From Ruminococcus sp. (GTDB lineage Bacteria > Bacillota > Clostridia > Oscillospirales > Ruminococcaceae), in NCBI RefSeq assembly GCF_019417665.1, contig NZ_DXUU01000001.1, forward strand, positions 30,648-94,647: DNA of 64,000 nucleotides, written 5' to 3'. Of the stretch, positions 27,906 through 36,629 are shown piece by piece (position 1 is the stretch's first letter; each line of letters starts with the position of its first letter). The notes below the pieces were generated by a model. That model was not told the origin of the DNA. It saw nothing but the letters and a program-made list of their open reading frames with translations, and did no database searches. The position numbers were made by a program, and so were the translations under genes.

Positions 27906-27934
27906 AGTATACCCGATTTTTTGTTCCTTGTCAA
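27906..27934 (-). promoter_or_regulatory. Sigma-A promoter of the ylxM-ffh-trmD operon
   Basis: Minus strand TTGACA (27929-27934), 17 bp, TATACT (27906-27911). Confidence 0.85.
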
Positions 27935-28030
27935 GTCTTTCCCTATCGTGAAACTGCACAAATTTGCATCCAAATTTTCTACCATTTATCAATATATTTG
28001 CTTATTTTTCATGTTTTATCCTTATTTCTC

Positions 28031-28059
28031 TTGACATTCGGTGATTTTTCGCCTATAAT
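28031..28059 (+). promoter_or_regulatory. Perfect sigma-A promoter of the SCP2-like gene
   Basis: TTGACA (28031-28036), 17 bp, TATAAT (28054-28059). The ~140-nt leader contains the hairpin ATGCGGCA/TGCCGCAT (28164-28182). Confidence 0.9.
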
Positions 28060-28204
28060 AACAAGAGTAACGTGATACAAAATCCGGGTATTTTCAGAAA
28101 TGCCATGGCTGATCTGGAAAATGAGAACCGTTGCCTCTTATCCGGTTTCCGAACAGCAACGCCATGCGGCAGCATGCCGCATTCGTTAGAAAGGATTGAC
28201 AAAA

Positions 28205-28690
28205 ATGACTTTTGAAGAAATGTTTCAGCAGGCAAAGAACGCTCTGACCCAGGCAAGTGCCGCAAAGGTAACAGAGCACATTGCTGTACAGTTCAACGTG
28301 ACCGGCGAGGGCGAGGGCATCTTCTATGCAGAGCTCAATGACGGTGTTCTGGCAGTAGAGCCTTATGATTACAAGGATAACGACGCTGTTCTCACTGCTG
28401 ATTCCGCTGCGCTCCTGACTGCGCTGAAGGAAGCTGACACAGCAAAGCTGAGTCTGGAAGGAAATAGTGAAAAGATCGCAGCATTCCGTTCTATTCTGGC
28501 AACTCTGCCGGCACCGAAGAAGGCTGCTGCGCCGAAGAAAGCTGAGACAAAGACTACTGCTGCACCGAAGGCTGAAGCTAAGCCGGCAGTAAAGACTGTG
28601 GCAGAAGTAACAAAGACTGCTGCAAAAACAACTACAACTGCAAAGACCACTACAACTGGCAAGAAGAATTGCGGCCGCAAGACAAAGTAA
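28205..28690 (+). CDS. SCP2-like protein with histone-like Lys/Ala/Thr tail
   Basis: 161 residues from the ATG at 28205 (AAAGGA 9 nt upstream; the in-frame TTG at 28196 is less likely). Residues 1-100 resemble the SCP2 sterol-carrier fold: VQFNVTGEGEGIFYAELNDGVL and a DAVLTADSAALLTAL segment. Residues 102-161 are a basic Lys/Ala/Thr tail (APKKAAAPKKAETKTTAAPK) like histone H1-type proteins. The first part may bind a lipid or another small hydrophobic ligand; the tail may bind nucleic acid or polyanions. No signal peptide. Monocistronic, with perfect promoter and strong terminator, so probably well expressed. Confidence 0.72.
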   Translation: MTFEEMFQQAKNALTQASAAKVTEHIAVQFNVTGEGEGIFYAELNDGVLAVEPYDYKDNDAVLTADSAALLTALKEADTAKLSLEGNSEKIAAFRSILATLPAPKKAAAPKKAETKTTAAPKAEAKPAVKTVAEVTKTAAKTTTTAKTTTTGKKNCGRKTK

Positions 28691-28713
28691 TGATTTTTTA
28701 TCCGTAAAAGAAA

Positions 28714-28750
28714 ACGGGCAGACATCAGCTAGGTGTCTGCCCGTTTTTTG
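28714..28750 (+). terminator. Terminator of the SCP2-like gene
   Basis: ACGGGCAGACA (28714-28724) pairs with TGTCTGCCCGT (28734-28744), followed by a T run. Confidence 0.95.
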
Positions 28751-28818
28751 CTGCATAATTAGTGAATTGTAAAAACGCATTTTCCACAGGCGATAATGAA
28801 GTTTCTCAAATTCTTCAC

Positions 28819-30864
28819 TCACCCCAGAATTTTCTCCCACTGGGCATCGCCGCCTACGGATGCCGTAGCATAATACAACAACATATAATAGGCATCCTGT
28901 ACTGTAAGGCTGCCGTCACTGTCCACATCCGCCGCCGCCACTTGAGCACTGCGCAGATCCGAAAATCTTTTCACTGACTCAGCCGCATAAGTTTTCAGCG
29001 TCAGGTAGGCATCATCAGCGTCTACCTTTCCGTCCTCGTCCACATCACCGCGGGTGTAGATCTCATTGGCATACATGAGCTGAGGATACTCCACCAGACC
29101 GGCCTGCTCCAGTCCACCCAGAAGATTCTTTGCAGCAGTATCGATCTCTTGCTGAGACGCATCTTCTGTCAGCTGCTGGGCTTCTGCATACGCCGTCTGA
29201 TACAGCTGGTTGTCGTTCTCGTCTGGTTCGCCATATGCCAAAGCAGCATTCAGCTGATTCCGGTTTGTCTCCAAAGTATCCTCCCGAACGATCGCCTTGA
29301 TCGCTGCATTTCCCATATTCCGATATGGCTTCTGTCCGCTGGACCTTTCCATTTGCTGGAGATCCAGCACATCCGTCCATTCTCCCCTGGTGTCCTGCAC
29401 ATAGCTCTGCCCCTGGAGGATCTGACATCGCCGTTCCAGTCCGCTGCTCTCCGGCGCATTGGACTCAAAGGCATAATACGACAGCGCCGTTGGGTCTGAG
29501 ATTCCTCTCAGTTCCAGTACCACCGAAAAACGCTGCCCTTTTTTCAGCTGCAAAGAATTCCCCGAAAGGGAAACATTTTTATAGCCCCCATAGCGCACCG
29601 TTCCAGACTGGGTGCAGAGTTTCGTGCCGTCCGTGGGAGACTGGGCATCTTCGCTCAAAGCATATACCGAAATGGTATAAAATGTACTCAGGGGATTGTT
29701 CGCCACTATGGGAAACATGACTTCTTCCAACACGCCATCCGCTTCCGCAGTGAATACATTTGCCGCTGCTGCGCACGACAGCCCTGTATAGGCAACGCTG
29801 CCATCGTATTGATAATTGGTCACCTTTTCCGAAGCTTCCTGCATATGGAACACAGCAAATTCACACAGAGATGGTTCCTCATAGGACATCCAAAAATAGC
29901 CCTCATAGGCATCGTCCTCACCCCAGCTGTTCCGCACCAGCCATGCGCCGTCCCGGTTGGGTTGGTTATCCGGATGGAAATTGGCACGGGAATAGTTGTC
30001 GTCCCATCCCACAATGAGCACTGCATGATCTGCATCATCGGAGGAATGCGCCGACTGATAGTAGGCGTTGGAGCTGTCGTTCTCATAGAATTCGCCCTTG
30101 GAATAAAAGGAGACGCTCACTGCGCCAGTATCCATGAGCCAGCTTTTCACTGTATTCTCATAGCCCGTCGTTTTTTCCCAGAGCAGATCAGAGCTTTTCA
30201 TGCGATAATAGGATGTATATCTCTGGTATTCCGAATAACCGTTTTTCCAGGTGTCCATAGAGAGATTCTGATCCAGCTGTACGCCGATCCCGGCAGCAAG
30301 GGCAAAGCCGGCAATGCCAGCATTGCCGCCGCCAGTGCCTTTGCCGTCCATGATGATATAATCACCGCTGGTGAAGTCACCCAGCCGGCTGTGATTCGTA
30401 AAGGGATACCACCCCAGGGACGCCTCGGAGAGATTCAATTCGCCCTTTTCGTCTTTCCAGCTATCAGGGATATCCAGTCCCTGCTTCATAATATTGGATT
30501 CACAAGCACCCAACGCCGCATATGCCCAGCAAAGTCCCGTACTGCCCTGATTTTTCACTGAGGTCACATAGCATTCGCCGTCCACATCCAGCAAGCTATA
30601 GGACGAGGGCAGGGACGATGCCTGACGCAAAGCTGTGTCAGGTTCTGTAGAGTTTTCTTCCGTCACTGCCGCCGCAGTCTCCCCGGAGGGCACCAGCAGA
30701 TCGCCGTTCTGTTTCCAGGTCATTTCTGACAGGTCACCCTCAAATATTCCTTTCTCTTCCGGCGTAACCGCAGCTACATGTGACAATTGCATCCACGGCA
30801 GACAGCCCAGCGACAGCAGCACTGCCATTCCCCGGCGCAGCCGCCGGGATCTCATTTTTTTCAT
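28819..30864 (-). CDS. Secreted papain-family (C1A) cysteine protease with dockerin
   Basis: 681 residues: signal peptide (1-32), propeptide-like region to ~85, C1A protease domain with the active-site Cys112 (NQGSTGLCWAYA), His280 (DADHAVLIVGWDD) and Asn312 (VRNSWG), then a beta-rich lectin-like domain (about 355-500). A helical region precedes a C-terminal type I dockerin (GDVDEDGKVDADDAYLTL and DVDSDGSLTVQDAYYML, about 607-675). All catalytic residues are present. It would attach to a scaffoldin and cut proteins, perhaps plant or scaffold proteins. The dockerin belongs to the DDAY class shared with the SGNH protein. Own promoter. Confidence 0.92.
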   Translation of the reverse strand: MKKMRSRRLRRGMAVLLSLGCLPWMQLSHVAAVTPEEKGIFEGDLSEMTWKQNGDLLVPSGETAAAVTEENSTEPDTALRQASSLPSSYSLLDVDGECYVTSVKNQGSTGLCWAYAALGACESNIMKQGLDIPDSWKDEKGELNLSEASLGWYPFTNHSRLGDFTSGDYIIMDGKGTGGGNAGIAGFALAAGIGVQLDQNLSMDTWKNGYSEYQRYTSYYRMKSSDLLWEKTTGYENTVKSWLMDTGAVSVSFYSKGEFYENDSSNAYYQSAHSSDDADHAVLIVGWDDNYSRANFHPDNQPNRDGAWLVRNSWGEDDAYEGYFWMSYEEPSLCEFAVFHMQEASEKVTNYQYDGSVAYTGLSCAAAANVFTAEADGVLEEVMFPIVANNPLSTFYTISVYALSEDAQSPTDGTKLCTQSGTVRYGGYKNVSLSGNSLQLKKGQRFSVVLELRGISDPTALSYYAFESNAPESSGLERRCQILQGQSYVQDTRGEWTDVLDLQQMERSSGQKPYRNMGNAAIKAIVREDTLETNRNQLNAALAYGEPDENDNQLYQTAYAEAQQLTEDASQQEIDTAAKNLLGGLEQAGLVEYPQLMYANEIYTRGDVDEDGKVDADDAYLTLKTYAAESVKRFSDLRSAQVAAADVDSDGSLTVQDAYYMLLYYATASVGGDAQWEKILG

Positions 30865-30917
30865 AAGCCCCTCCCAATTCGACGGGTAAATTGTGTAATA
30901 ATATAAGATTAGTTCCC

Positions 30918-30946
30918 ATTATATCACATTTTTTGACAATCGTCAA
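30918..30946 (-). promoter_or_regulatory. Sigma-A promoter of the dockerin protease
   Basis: Minus strand TTGACG (30941-30946), 17 bp, TATAAT (30918-30923). Confidence 0.8.
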
Positions 30947-31005
30947 CTATTTTTCAGTATAATGGGAGAAAATGAGGAATGTCAGCATCTCCTACGGCGC
31001 TGGAT

Positions 31006-31079
31006 TGTAGGGGCGAACTGTGTTCGCCCACACTTCCACAATCGTTTTCTGTAGGGGCACGGCATGCAATACCCTTATG
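31006..31079. repeat. TGTAGGG-type hairpin repeats (two)
   Basis: At 31006-31029 GGGCGAAC pairs with GTTCGCCC behind TGTAG; a degenerate second copy starts at 31050. Related hairpins lie at 34395-34418, 61236-61259 and 61281-61306. Confidence 0.7.
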
Positions 31080-31099
31080 GATTATCGTTCATTGTTCCG

Positions 31100-31336
31100 T
31101 TGCAAACATTCCACTGGAACGTTTGCAAAGTTTTACTTGATGAGATGGCTTCACAAGGGGAAAGCGGTCTTATTCGCTTTCCCCTCGAAAAACTGTCGCT
31201 TTTCTCACCCCTTTTCTCCGTGGCGCAAAAGCATGCGCCGGGGGTATTTCGCCGTCTGCGGACGGCGACAAGGGGCTTTGCCCCTTGTCCCTACCAGCAT
31301 TTTTGAAAAATTGCTGGATCAAAAAACTTCATTGCC
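31100..31336 (-). repeat. Multi-hairpin structured element, copy B
   Basis: The minus-strand counterpart of 23010-23243, placed after recR and on its strand. It keeps CCAGCA...TGCTGG, GCCGTC CGCA GACGGC and GGCGCA...TGCGCC. It replaces the second stem by ACAAGGGGC/GCCCCTTGT, the sixth by GGGGAAAGCG/CGCTTTCCCC and the last by TTTGCAAAC-TTCC/GGAA-GTTTGCAAA; all still pair. Confidence 0.8.
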
Positions 31337-31371
31337 GCCTGCAGCAATTCGTTTTTTACAAATTACTTTAT

Positions 31372-31407
31372 TAAAAAAACCGCTCTGCACAACAGCACAG
31401 AACGGTT
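31372..31407 (-). terminator. Terminator after recR
   Basis: AACCG...CTG pairs with CAG...CGGTT (31378-31407), seven T on the minus strand; ends the ffs-dnaX-ybaB-recR operon. Confidence 0.85.
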
Positions 31408-31427
31408 CTTTCATTTTACATAATCAC

Positions 31428-32030
31428 TCACATGGCAGTACGGTTTTCCAATGCCTTGAACAGGGTTACTTCATCGGCATATTCCAGCGTACCGCCTACC
31501 GGCAGACCGAATGCCAGACGTGTGACCTTGACGCCCAACGGTTCCAGCAGCTGCGCCAGATACATGGCAGTAGCATCGCCTTCCACTGTAGGATTGGTCG
31601 CCATAATGACCTCCCGGATCTCTCCTTGGTTCAGCCGTGCCAGAAGTTCCCGGATCCGCAGCTTGTCCGGTGTAATCCCGTCAATGGGAGAGATCAGTCC
31701 GTGCAGCACATGGTACACGCCGTTGTACTCTCCGATGCGCTCCAGCGCTGACACATCCTTAGGTCCCTCCACCACGCAAACGGTGGTCTTATCCCGTTCG
31801 CCGTCTGCACAGATGGGGCACAACTTCAGATCCGTCAGATTCTGACAGCAGGGGCAATAATGAATATCCCGCTTTGCCGCCAGAAGTGCATCTGCAAATG
31901 CTTTCACTTCCTCCTGGGGACGGGAAATGATGGAGTACGCCAATCGCTGGGCAGATTTGATACCAATACCCGGCAGCTTTGCGAATTCCTCCGCCAGAAG
32001 TTCCAGGGGAAGTGCGTTATATCCCGGCAT
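31428..32030 (-). CDS. recR: Recombination protein RecR
   Basis: 200 residues, full length: helix-hairpin-helix (LAEEFAKLPGIGIKSAQRLA), Cys4 zinc finger (CPCCQNLTDLKLCPIC), Toprim domain (VCVVEGPKDVSALE). Works with RecO/RecF to load RecA at gaps. Six nt after ybaB, the classic dnaX-ybaB-recR order. Confidence 0.98.
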   Translation of the reverse strand: MPGYNALPLELLAEEFAKLPGIGIKSAQRLAYSIISRPQEEVKAFADALLAAKRDIHYCPCCQNLTDLKLCPICADGERDKTTVCVVEGPKDVSALERIGEYNGVYHVLHGLISPIDGITPDKLRIRELLARLNQGEIREVIMATNPTVEGDATAMYLAQLLEPLGVKVTRLAFGLPVGGTLEYADEVTLFKALENRTAM

Positions 32031-32036
32031 CTTCCC

Positions 32037-32384
32037 TTAGAACAAGCCCGGGAGAGATACACCGCCGGTGATCTTGCTCATTTCGGCCTCGGTGGTCTCC
32101 TCTACCTGGTTTACAGCCTCGTTCAGTGCGCTGATGATCAGATCCTGAAGCATTTCAATGTCTTCCGGGTCTACGACTTCCGGCTTGATTTCCAATGCCT
32201 TTACGGTCTTTTTGCCGGATACGGTAACGCTGACAGCGCCGCCGCCTGCGGTTGCAGTGAAGTCACGTGCTTCAATGTCCTCCTGCAATACGGAGATCTC
32301 GTCCTGCATCTTCTGTGCCTGACGGATCATGGCGTTCATATTCTGAGCGCCGCCCTGGTTCTGTTTCGGTAATCTTGCTCTCAT
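32037..32384 (-). CDS. ybaB: Nucleoid-associated protein YbaB/EbfC
   Basis: 115 residues. The family core MNAMIRQAQKMQDEISVLQEDIEARDFTATAGGGAVSVTVSG is plain; forms DNA-binding dimers. Located between dnaX and recR as in most bacteria. Confidence 0.96.
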   Translation of the reverse strand: MRARLPKQNQGGAQNMNAMIRQAQKMQDEISVLQEDIEARDFTATAGGGAVSVTVSGKKTVKALEIKPEVVDPEDIEMLQDLIISALNEAVNQVEETTEAEMSKITGGVSLPGLF

Positions 32385-32439
32385 GAGAAAATCGCTCCTT
32401 TAAAAAAATCAACTAAAATAAATGGCGGTTTTTCCAACC

Positions 32440-33975
32440 TTATGATTCAACAGCAGTATCTAAATTGCTGTCAATTGCTTTTTGTATCAGTGACTGGGCC
32501 TTGGATTCCTTCTGCTCCGGTTCGCTGCATTTCGCACGAATGTTATATTCCACGCCCAGAAACCGCTTTACTGTCTCACGCAGGGAAACAGCGTTTTCCT
32601 TATTCTTGAGCAGCGTCAAAAAAAACCGGTTTTTTGCCACAATGAGCATGGTATTTCCAGCCACAAAGGCGCTGGATTCTGCCAGACTGCCGGAAACTGC
32701 CGGGTTCACCGCCTGATATTCCGCCAGAATATCCGCCCAGTTTCCCACAGGACGGAAGTCCGATGCACGCAATGGCGTAGATCCTGCCGCAGGTGTTTCC
32801 TGAGGTGGTTCTGCCGCAGGCTGCACCGTCTGTTTCGGCGGTGGGGTCTGCACCGGCTGAGGCACTGGGGCAGGCTGTGCCTGCACCACAGGATGGGGCA
32901 CTGCAAGCTGTAACAATGCCATCTCCAGTTCCACCCGTTTTCCCGGATTGCGCTGCATCCGTTCCCGGCAGTTCTGGAGTTGAGCAATCTGGGACAGGAT
33001 GGTATCCAGCGAGGGTGCCTGTGCCAGCTGCTGCAAACGGGGCATCTCATCCGGCAGACAGGTCAGCAGCGAAGGCTGTCCCGACCCAGCTTTCACAAGC
33101 ATCATGTTCCGCAGCTGTTCCAGCAGTTCATCGCAGAGCCGTACCATATCCTTGGACTGGTCGTACAATGCCCCGGTCAGTTCCAGTGCCTTTGCGGCAT
33201 CCTGTGCCTGGACTGCCTCCAGAATAGAAAAAACGCTGTCTCTTCCGGCAACGCCGGCAGCAGCAGTGACAGATGCAGCAGTGATGGCTTCGCCGCCGGA
33301 TGCACACTGATCCAACAGAGACAGGGCATCACGCATACCGCCGTCAGACAGATGTGCAATGAGCTGTGCCGCCTCTGGCTCCAGAGAAAGCTGTTCCTGT
33401 CCGGCGATATATTCCAGCCGTGCCGCAATATCTGCACTCTGGATCCGGTGAAAATCATACCGCTGGCAGCGTGAAATGATAGTCGCCGGCACCTTGTGCA
33501 CCTCGGTGGTCGCCAGAATAAACTTGACATACGCCGGCGGCTCTTCCATAACCTTCAGCAGCGCACCCCAGGCACTGGGCGAGAGCATATGCACCTCGTC
33601 GATGATATACACTTTAAAGCGGCAGCGTTCCGGCAAATAGACCGTACCCTCACGCAGATCCCGGATATCCTCCACGCTGTTGTTGGATGCAGCGTCGATC
33701 TCCACAATGTCGCTGAGTGCGCCACGCTCTGCCTCCCGGCAGATATCGCATTCCAGACAGGGATTTCCCTCCGGCGTGCGATGTTCGCAGTTCACTGTCT
33801 TGGCAAGGATCCGGGCGCAGGTGGTTTTTCCCGTGCCACGAGAGCCGGTGAAAAGATAGGCGTGTGCCGTTTTGCCCTCCCGGATCTGATTCCGGAGGGC
33901 TGTGGTAATATGGGGCTGTGAGATCACATCATCAAAAGACCTCGGCCGCCATTTTCGATACAAAGCCTGATACAA
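32440..33975 (-). CDS. dnaX: DNA polymerase III subunits gamma/tau
   Basis: 511 residues from a TTG at 33975, which lies 8 nt after GGAGG and gives the standard start YQALYRKWRPRSFDDVI. The longer frame to 34092 would overlap the SRP RNA and is rejected. Clamp-loader AAA+ domain with Walker A GSRGTGKTTCARIL, a four-Cys zinc site (CEHRTPEGNPCLECDIC), Walker B DEVHML and sensor SRCQRYDFHRI. A Pro/Gln-rich linker (about 365-420) leads to the tau C-terminal domain. ybaB and recR follow. Confidence 0.96.
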   Translation of the reverse strand: MYQALYRKWRPRSFDDVISQPHITTALRNQIREGKTAHAYLFTGSRGTGKTTCARILAKTVNCEHRTPEGNPCLECDICREAERGALSDIVEIDAASNNSVEDIRDLREGTVYLPERCRFKVYIIDEVHMLSPSAWGALLKVMEEPPAYVKFILATTEVHKVPATIISRCQRYDFHRIQSADIAARLEYIAGQEQLSLEPEAAQLIAHLSDGGMRDALSLLDQCASGGEAITAASVTAAAGVAGRDSVFSILEAVQAQDAAKALELTGALYDQSKDMVRLCDELLEQLRNMMLVKAGSGQPSLLTCLPDEMPRLQQLAQAPSLDTILSQIAQLQNCRERMQRNPGKRVELEMALLQLAVPHPVVQAQPAPVPQPVQTPPPKQTVQPAAEPPQETPAAGSTPLRASDFRPVGNWADILAEYQAVNPAVSGSLAESSAFVAGNTMLIVAKNRFFLTLLKNKENAVSLRETVKRFLGVEYNIRAKCSEPEQKESKAQSLIQKAIDSNLDTAVES

Positions 33976-34010
33976 ACAACGCACCTCCCGTCCCGGGCAA
34001 AAAACCTCAA

Positions 34011-34141
34011 AAAATTCCGGAACATAGGTGTGCAGGTTGACTGCGGCACACAAAACAATCCGCTTAATGCTGCTCGGTTCCCCGCCTGACATGGTTCACG
34101 GTGCTTTGTTGCACAGGACCCGCACACCTATATTCCGGAAT
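34011..34141 (-). ncRNA. ffs: Signal recognition particle RNA (small bacterial type)
   Basis: On the minus strand the conserved domain IV is readable as ATGTCAGGCGGGGAACCGAG followed directly by CAGCATTAAGCGG, the Ffh-binding hairpin with its GGAA-type loop. The ends form a long stem: ATTCCGGAATATAGGTGTGC (34141 downward) pairs with GCACACCTATGTTCCGGAAT near 34014-34033. A T-rich run follows. The location just upstream of dnaX is common in Firmicutes. Exact ends are estimated to within a few nucleotides. Confidence 0.9.
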
Positions 34142-34173
34142 CCGTTCCTGATACCAACGCATCAGATATAAGT

Positions 34174-34202
34174 ATTATAGCACAAGTCCAGGAAAAATGC
34201 AA
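34174..34202 (-). promoter_or_regulatory. Promoter of the ffs-dnaX operon
   Basis: Minus strand TTGCAT (34197-34202), 17 bp, TATAAT (34174-34179), about 30 bp before the SRP RNA. Confidence 0.7.
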
Positions 34203-34394
34203 GTGTTTTTTCAAAAAAATCACGCAAGTCAACTTTTCTTGTTTTATCCTATGGGATTATGCCCTGCGTTCGCCCATGGAAGCATCCTGGGTGTCAGTAG
34301 GCGAACACAGTTCACCCTTACTATATATTTTTTAAAAATATATGTGAGCAAAGGATTGCTCACACCGTTCTCGAAAAATTGAAGGAAAAACCAT

Positions 34395-34418
34395 TGTAGG
34401 GACGACCATTGGCCGCCC
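34395..34418. repeat. TGTAGGG-type hairpin repeat
   Basis: TGTAGGGACGACC ATT GGCCGCCC folds on itself, as the copies at 31006 and 61236. A related GTAGGCGAAC/TTCACC hairpin lies at 34297-34317. Confidence 0.65.
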
Positions 34419-34444
34419 ACACTTCCACTTTCTGCAAGGTGTTT

Positions 34445-34595
34445 TACAAAAGTGGGGCGCAAAGGGACAACCTAAGGGGGAGCGGGGGCAAAAGAAAACC
34501 GTGGCAAAAGTGCGGATTTCCCCCGCTCCCCTCACGGTTTTCCCTCTGCACTCCCTTTCCCTTCACCCCTCACCCCCCTTTCCGCACTTTTGCTG
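34445..34595. other. GC-rich region with interleaved inverted repeats
   Basis: GGGGAGCGGGGG (about 34477-34488) pairs with CCCCCGCTCCCC (about 34520-34531), while GAAAACCGTG between them pairs with CACGGTTTTC after the second arm: a crossing, pseudoknot-like order. GCAAAAGTGCGGA (34504-34516) also pairs with TCCGCACTTTTGC (34580-34592). No coding frame is convincing. Confidence 0.55.
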
Positions 34596-34659
34596 CGCAC
34601 AGTAACTTGACTTTCTTTATATCTACTTTAGCTAAAGCTTTCAGACTGCGACCGTCACA

Positions 34660-34688
34660 TTGACAATTCCCGGAAAATGTGGTAAGAT
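34660..34688 (+). promoter_or_regulatory. Sigma-A promoter of the glycerophosphodiesterase gene
   Basis: TTGACA (34660-34665), 17 bp, TAAGAT (34683-34688). The palindrome TTTAGCTAAA lies upstream at 34627-34636. Confidence 0.85.
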
Positions 34689-34788
34689 GAACAACAGCTA
34701 AAGTCAATGTAAACCATGGCGCATACCCCGTCGAAAAAGGGTTACGCTAAGATATATATCATAAAAAATCCGAAAAGGAGGTGGTTGT

Positions 34789-36615
34789 ATGAACCAGTTC
34801 AGAAGCGGTCTGCACCGTCTGGCACGGCACTGGAAATCCCTTATGGTCTTTGAGATCGCATGGAAACTCATCACGGTTCTGGTCATCGCACCTACATGTG
34901 CCGGGCTGATCCAGCTTGCCATCCGGGCAGCCCATCTGAAATATCTGACCAACTCCAACCTCCTGCAATTCCTCCGTTCTCCTTGGACGATTCTGCTCAT
35001 TCTGGTAATACTGACGGCAGCGTCTCTCTACACCCTCTTTGAAATTGCCGCTGTATGCACCTGCTTTTCCCAGCCGCCCCGGCAAAAGATCCATGTGACT
35101 CTGCGCTGTATGGTACGTGACGGGCTCAGTTCCCTGAAACTTTTTTTCCTGGGCGGCAGTCCTTTTTTGGTGCTGCATCTGCTGATCCTGATCCCTCTCA
35201 TGCAATTTTCCGCCACTTCGGGTATTTTCGCTGCCATGGGCATCCCGGATTTTCTCGCCTATTACATGACGAAAAAGGAATTTCTCCTGCCCATCTATCT
35301 GGCAGCTGTCATTCTCTGTTGTCTGCTCTCTGTGCACTGGATCTTCGCAAGCGTTTTGTTTACCCAACGGCAATGCAGCTTCCGTCGTGCGCATCAGTGC
35401 AGCACTGAACTGGTGAAAGGCAGATTCTGGCGTACCTTTTTCTCCGTTCTTTTGTGGAATCTGTGTTATTTTGCCGTATTGCTGTTGTTTTTATGTATCG
35501 TAACCCTAGTGATCCTCCTGGTGATCCGGAGCACCCACAGCAGCGCAGTGATCTCCTCTCAGGCAGCACGAATTCTAAAGCTGCTCATCCAGGCAGTCCT
35601 CTGGAGTTTTTCCTTTTTTGCCACACCCATCTGCATGGCGCATATTACAGCACTTCTGGAAAAACGCTGCGTCCAGATGCCGGAGGTCGTTCTTCCCGAT
35701 CCCATCCGCATCTCTCCACGGTCATCCCGTCCCTTCCGGCGCAGCACTGCCATCCTGACAGCGGTCTGCTTCGCCATTGCCGCTCTAACACTGAATGTCT
35801 CCTATTTTTACAGCATCGCAACCGGCAATTCCAATCTCCAGCTGACCCTGTTTCACAAACCAACCATTACTGCCCACCGGGGACTTTCTGCAAAAGCACC
35901 GGAAAATACGCTTTACGCTTTTTCCGATGCCATAGATGCCGGTGCGGACATGATCGAATTGGATGTCCAGCAGACAAAAGATGGCGTTCTGGTGGTACTC
36001 CACGACCAGGATCTACAGCGCACCACCGGCATGAACCGGAATATCTGGGATGTCACCTATGATGAGATCCGGGATCTGGACGCCGGAAGCTGGTTCGATC
36101 CAGCATACGCTAACGCCAGGATTCCTACCCTGGAAGAAACGCTGCAATTTATAGATGGTCGCATTCGGTTGAACATTGAGATCAAACCTACAGATCACAC
36201 CTCGCCTACCCTGGAACAAGACGTTGCTGATCTAATTACCACATACGGCTACACGGACAATTGCTGGGTCACATCCTTTTCCTACAGTTCCCTTAAACGC
36301 ATCAAAGAAACAAACCCGGACATCCGCACAGGCTATATCATGAGCGTTGCCTATGGACAGTTTTATTCTCTGAAATACGCTGACGCATTTAGTCTTAACA
36401 AAGTATTTGTCACCAGCCAGGTCGTCAATTCCGCCCACCAGGCAGGCAAGCAGGTATTCGCCTGGACGGTGAACAGCGTTTCCGAAGTGCGCAGCCTTTG
36501 CAATCTCCACGTAGACAGCATTATTACAGACGACCCGATCATGGTGCAGGATGTGGTCTCCCGCACCAGCACCAGTGAGACCATCCGGACAGTGATGGAT
36601 TATCTGATCAATTGA
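34789..36615 (+). CDS. Membrane-fused glycerophosphodiester phosphodiesterase
   Basis: 608 residues. Residues 1-340 are a GPDPase membrane domain with about seven helices and a GDGLSSLKL-type loop. From about 360 a GDPD TIM barrel begins with TAHRGLSAKAPENTLYAF; catalytic His of AHRG, the metal ligands in IELDVQQTKDG and the general base in VLHDQDLQRTTG are present, and the tail IITDDPIMVQDV is typical. It hydrolyses glycerophosphodiesters, possibly from lipids or teichoic acid, outside or at the membrane. AAGGAGG precedes the ATG. The phosphopantetheinyl transferase gene follows. Confidence 0.93.
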   Translation: MNQFRSGLHRLARHWKSLMVFEIAWKLITVLVIAPTCAGLIQLAIRAAHLKYLTNSNLLQFLRSPWTILLILVILTAASLYTLFEIAAVCTCFSQPPRQKIHVTLRCMVRDGLSSLKLFFLGGSPFLVLHLLILIPLMQFSATSGIFAAMGIPDFLAYYMTKKEFLLPIYLAAVILCCLLSVHWIFASVLFTQRQCSFRRAHQCSTELVKGRFWRTFFSVLLWNLCYFAVLLLFLCIVTLVILLVIRSTHSSAVISSQAARILKLLIQAVLWSFSFFATPICMAHITALLEKRCVQMPEVVLPDPIRISPRSSRPFRRSTAILTAVCFAIAALTLNVSYFYSIATGNSNLQLTLFHKPTITAHRGLSAKAPENTLYAFSDAIDAGADMIELDVQQTKDGVLVVLHDQDLQRTTGMNRNIWDVTYDEIRDLDAGSWFDPAYANARIPTLEETLQFIDGRIRLNIEIKPTDHTSPTLEQDVADLITTYGYTDNCWVTSFSYSSLKRIKETNPDIRTGYIMSVAYGQFYSLKYADAFSLNKVFVTSQVVNSAHQAGKQVFAWTVNSVSEVRSLCNLHVDSIITDDPIMVQDVVSRTSTSETIRTVMDYLIN

Positions 36616-36629
36616 CAAATGAGGAAATT

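Noticed and set aside
28094..28840. Minus-strand 248-codon frame opposite the SCP2-like gene
   Set aside because: Ser/Cys-rich shadow; the plus-strand gene has perfect promoter, RBS and terminator.
33976..34092. N-terminal extension of dnaX upstream of the TTG at 33975
   Set aside because: It overlaps the SRP RNA, and YQALYRKWRP is the standard DnaX start behind a GGAGG site.
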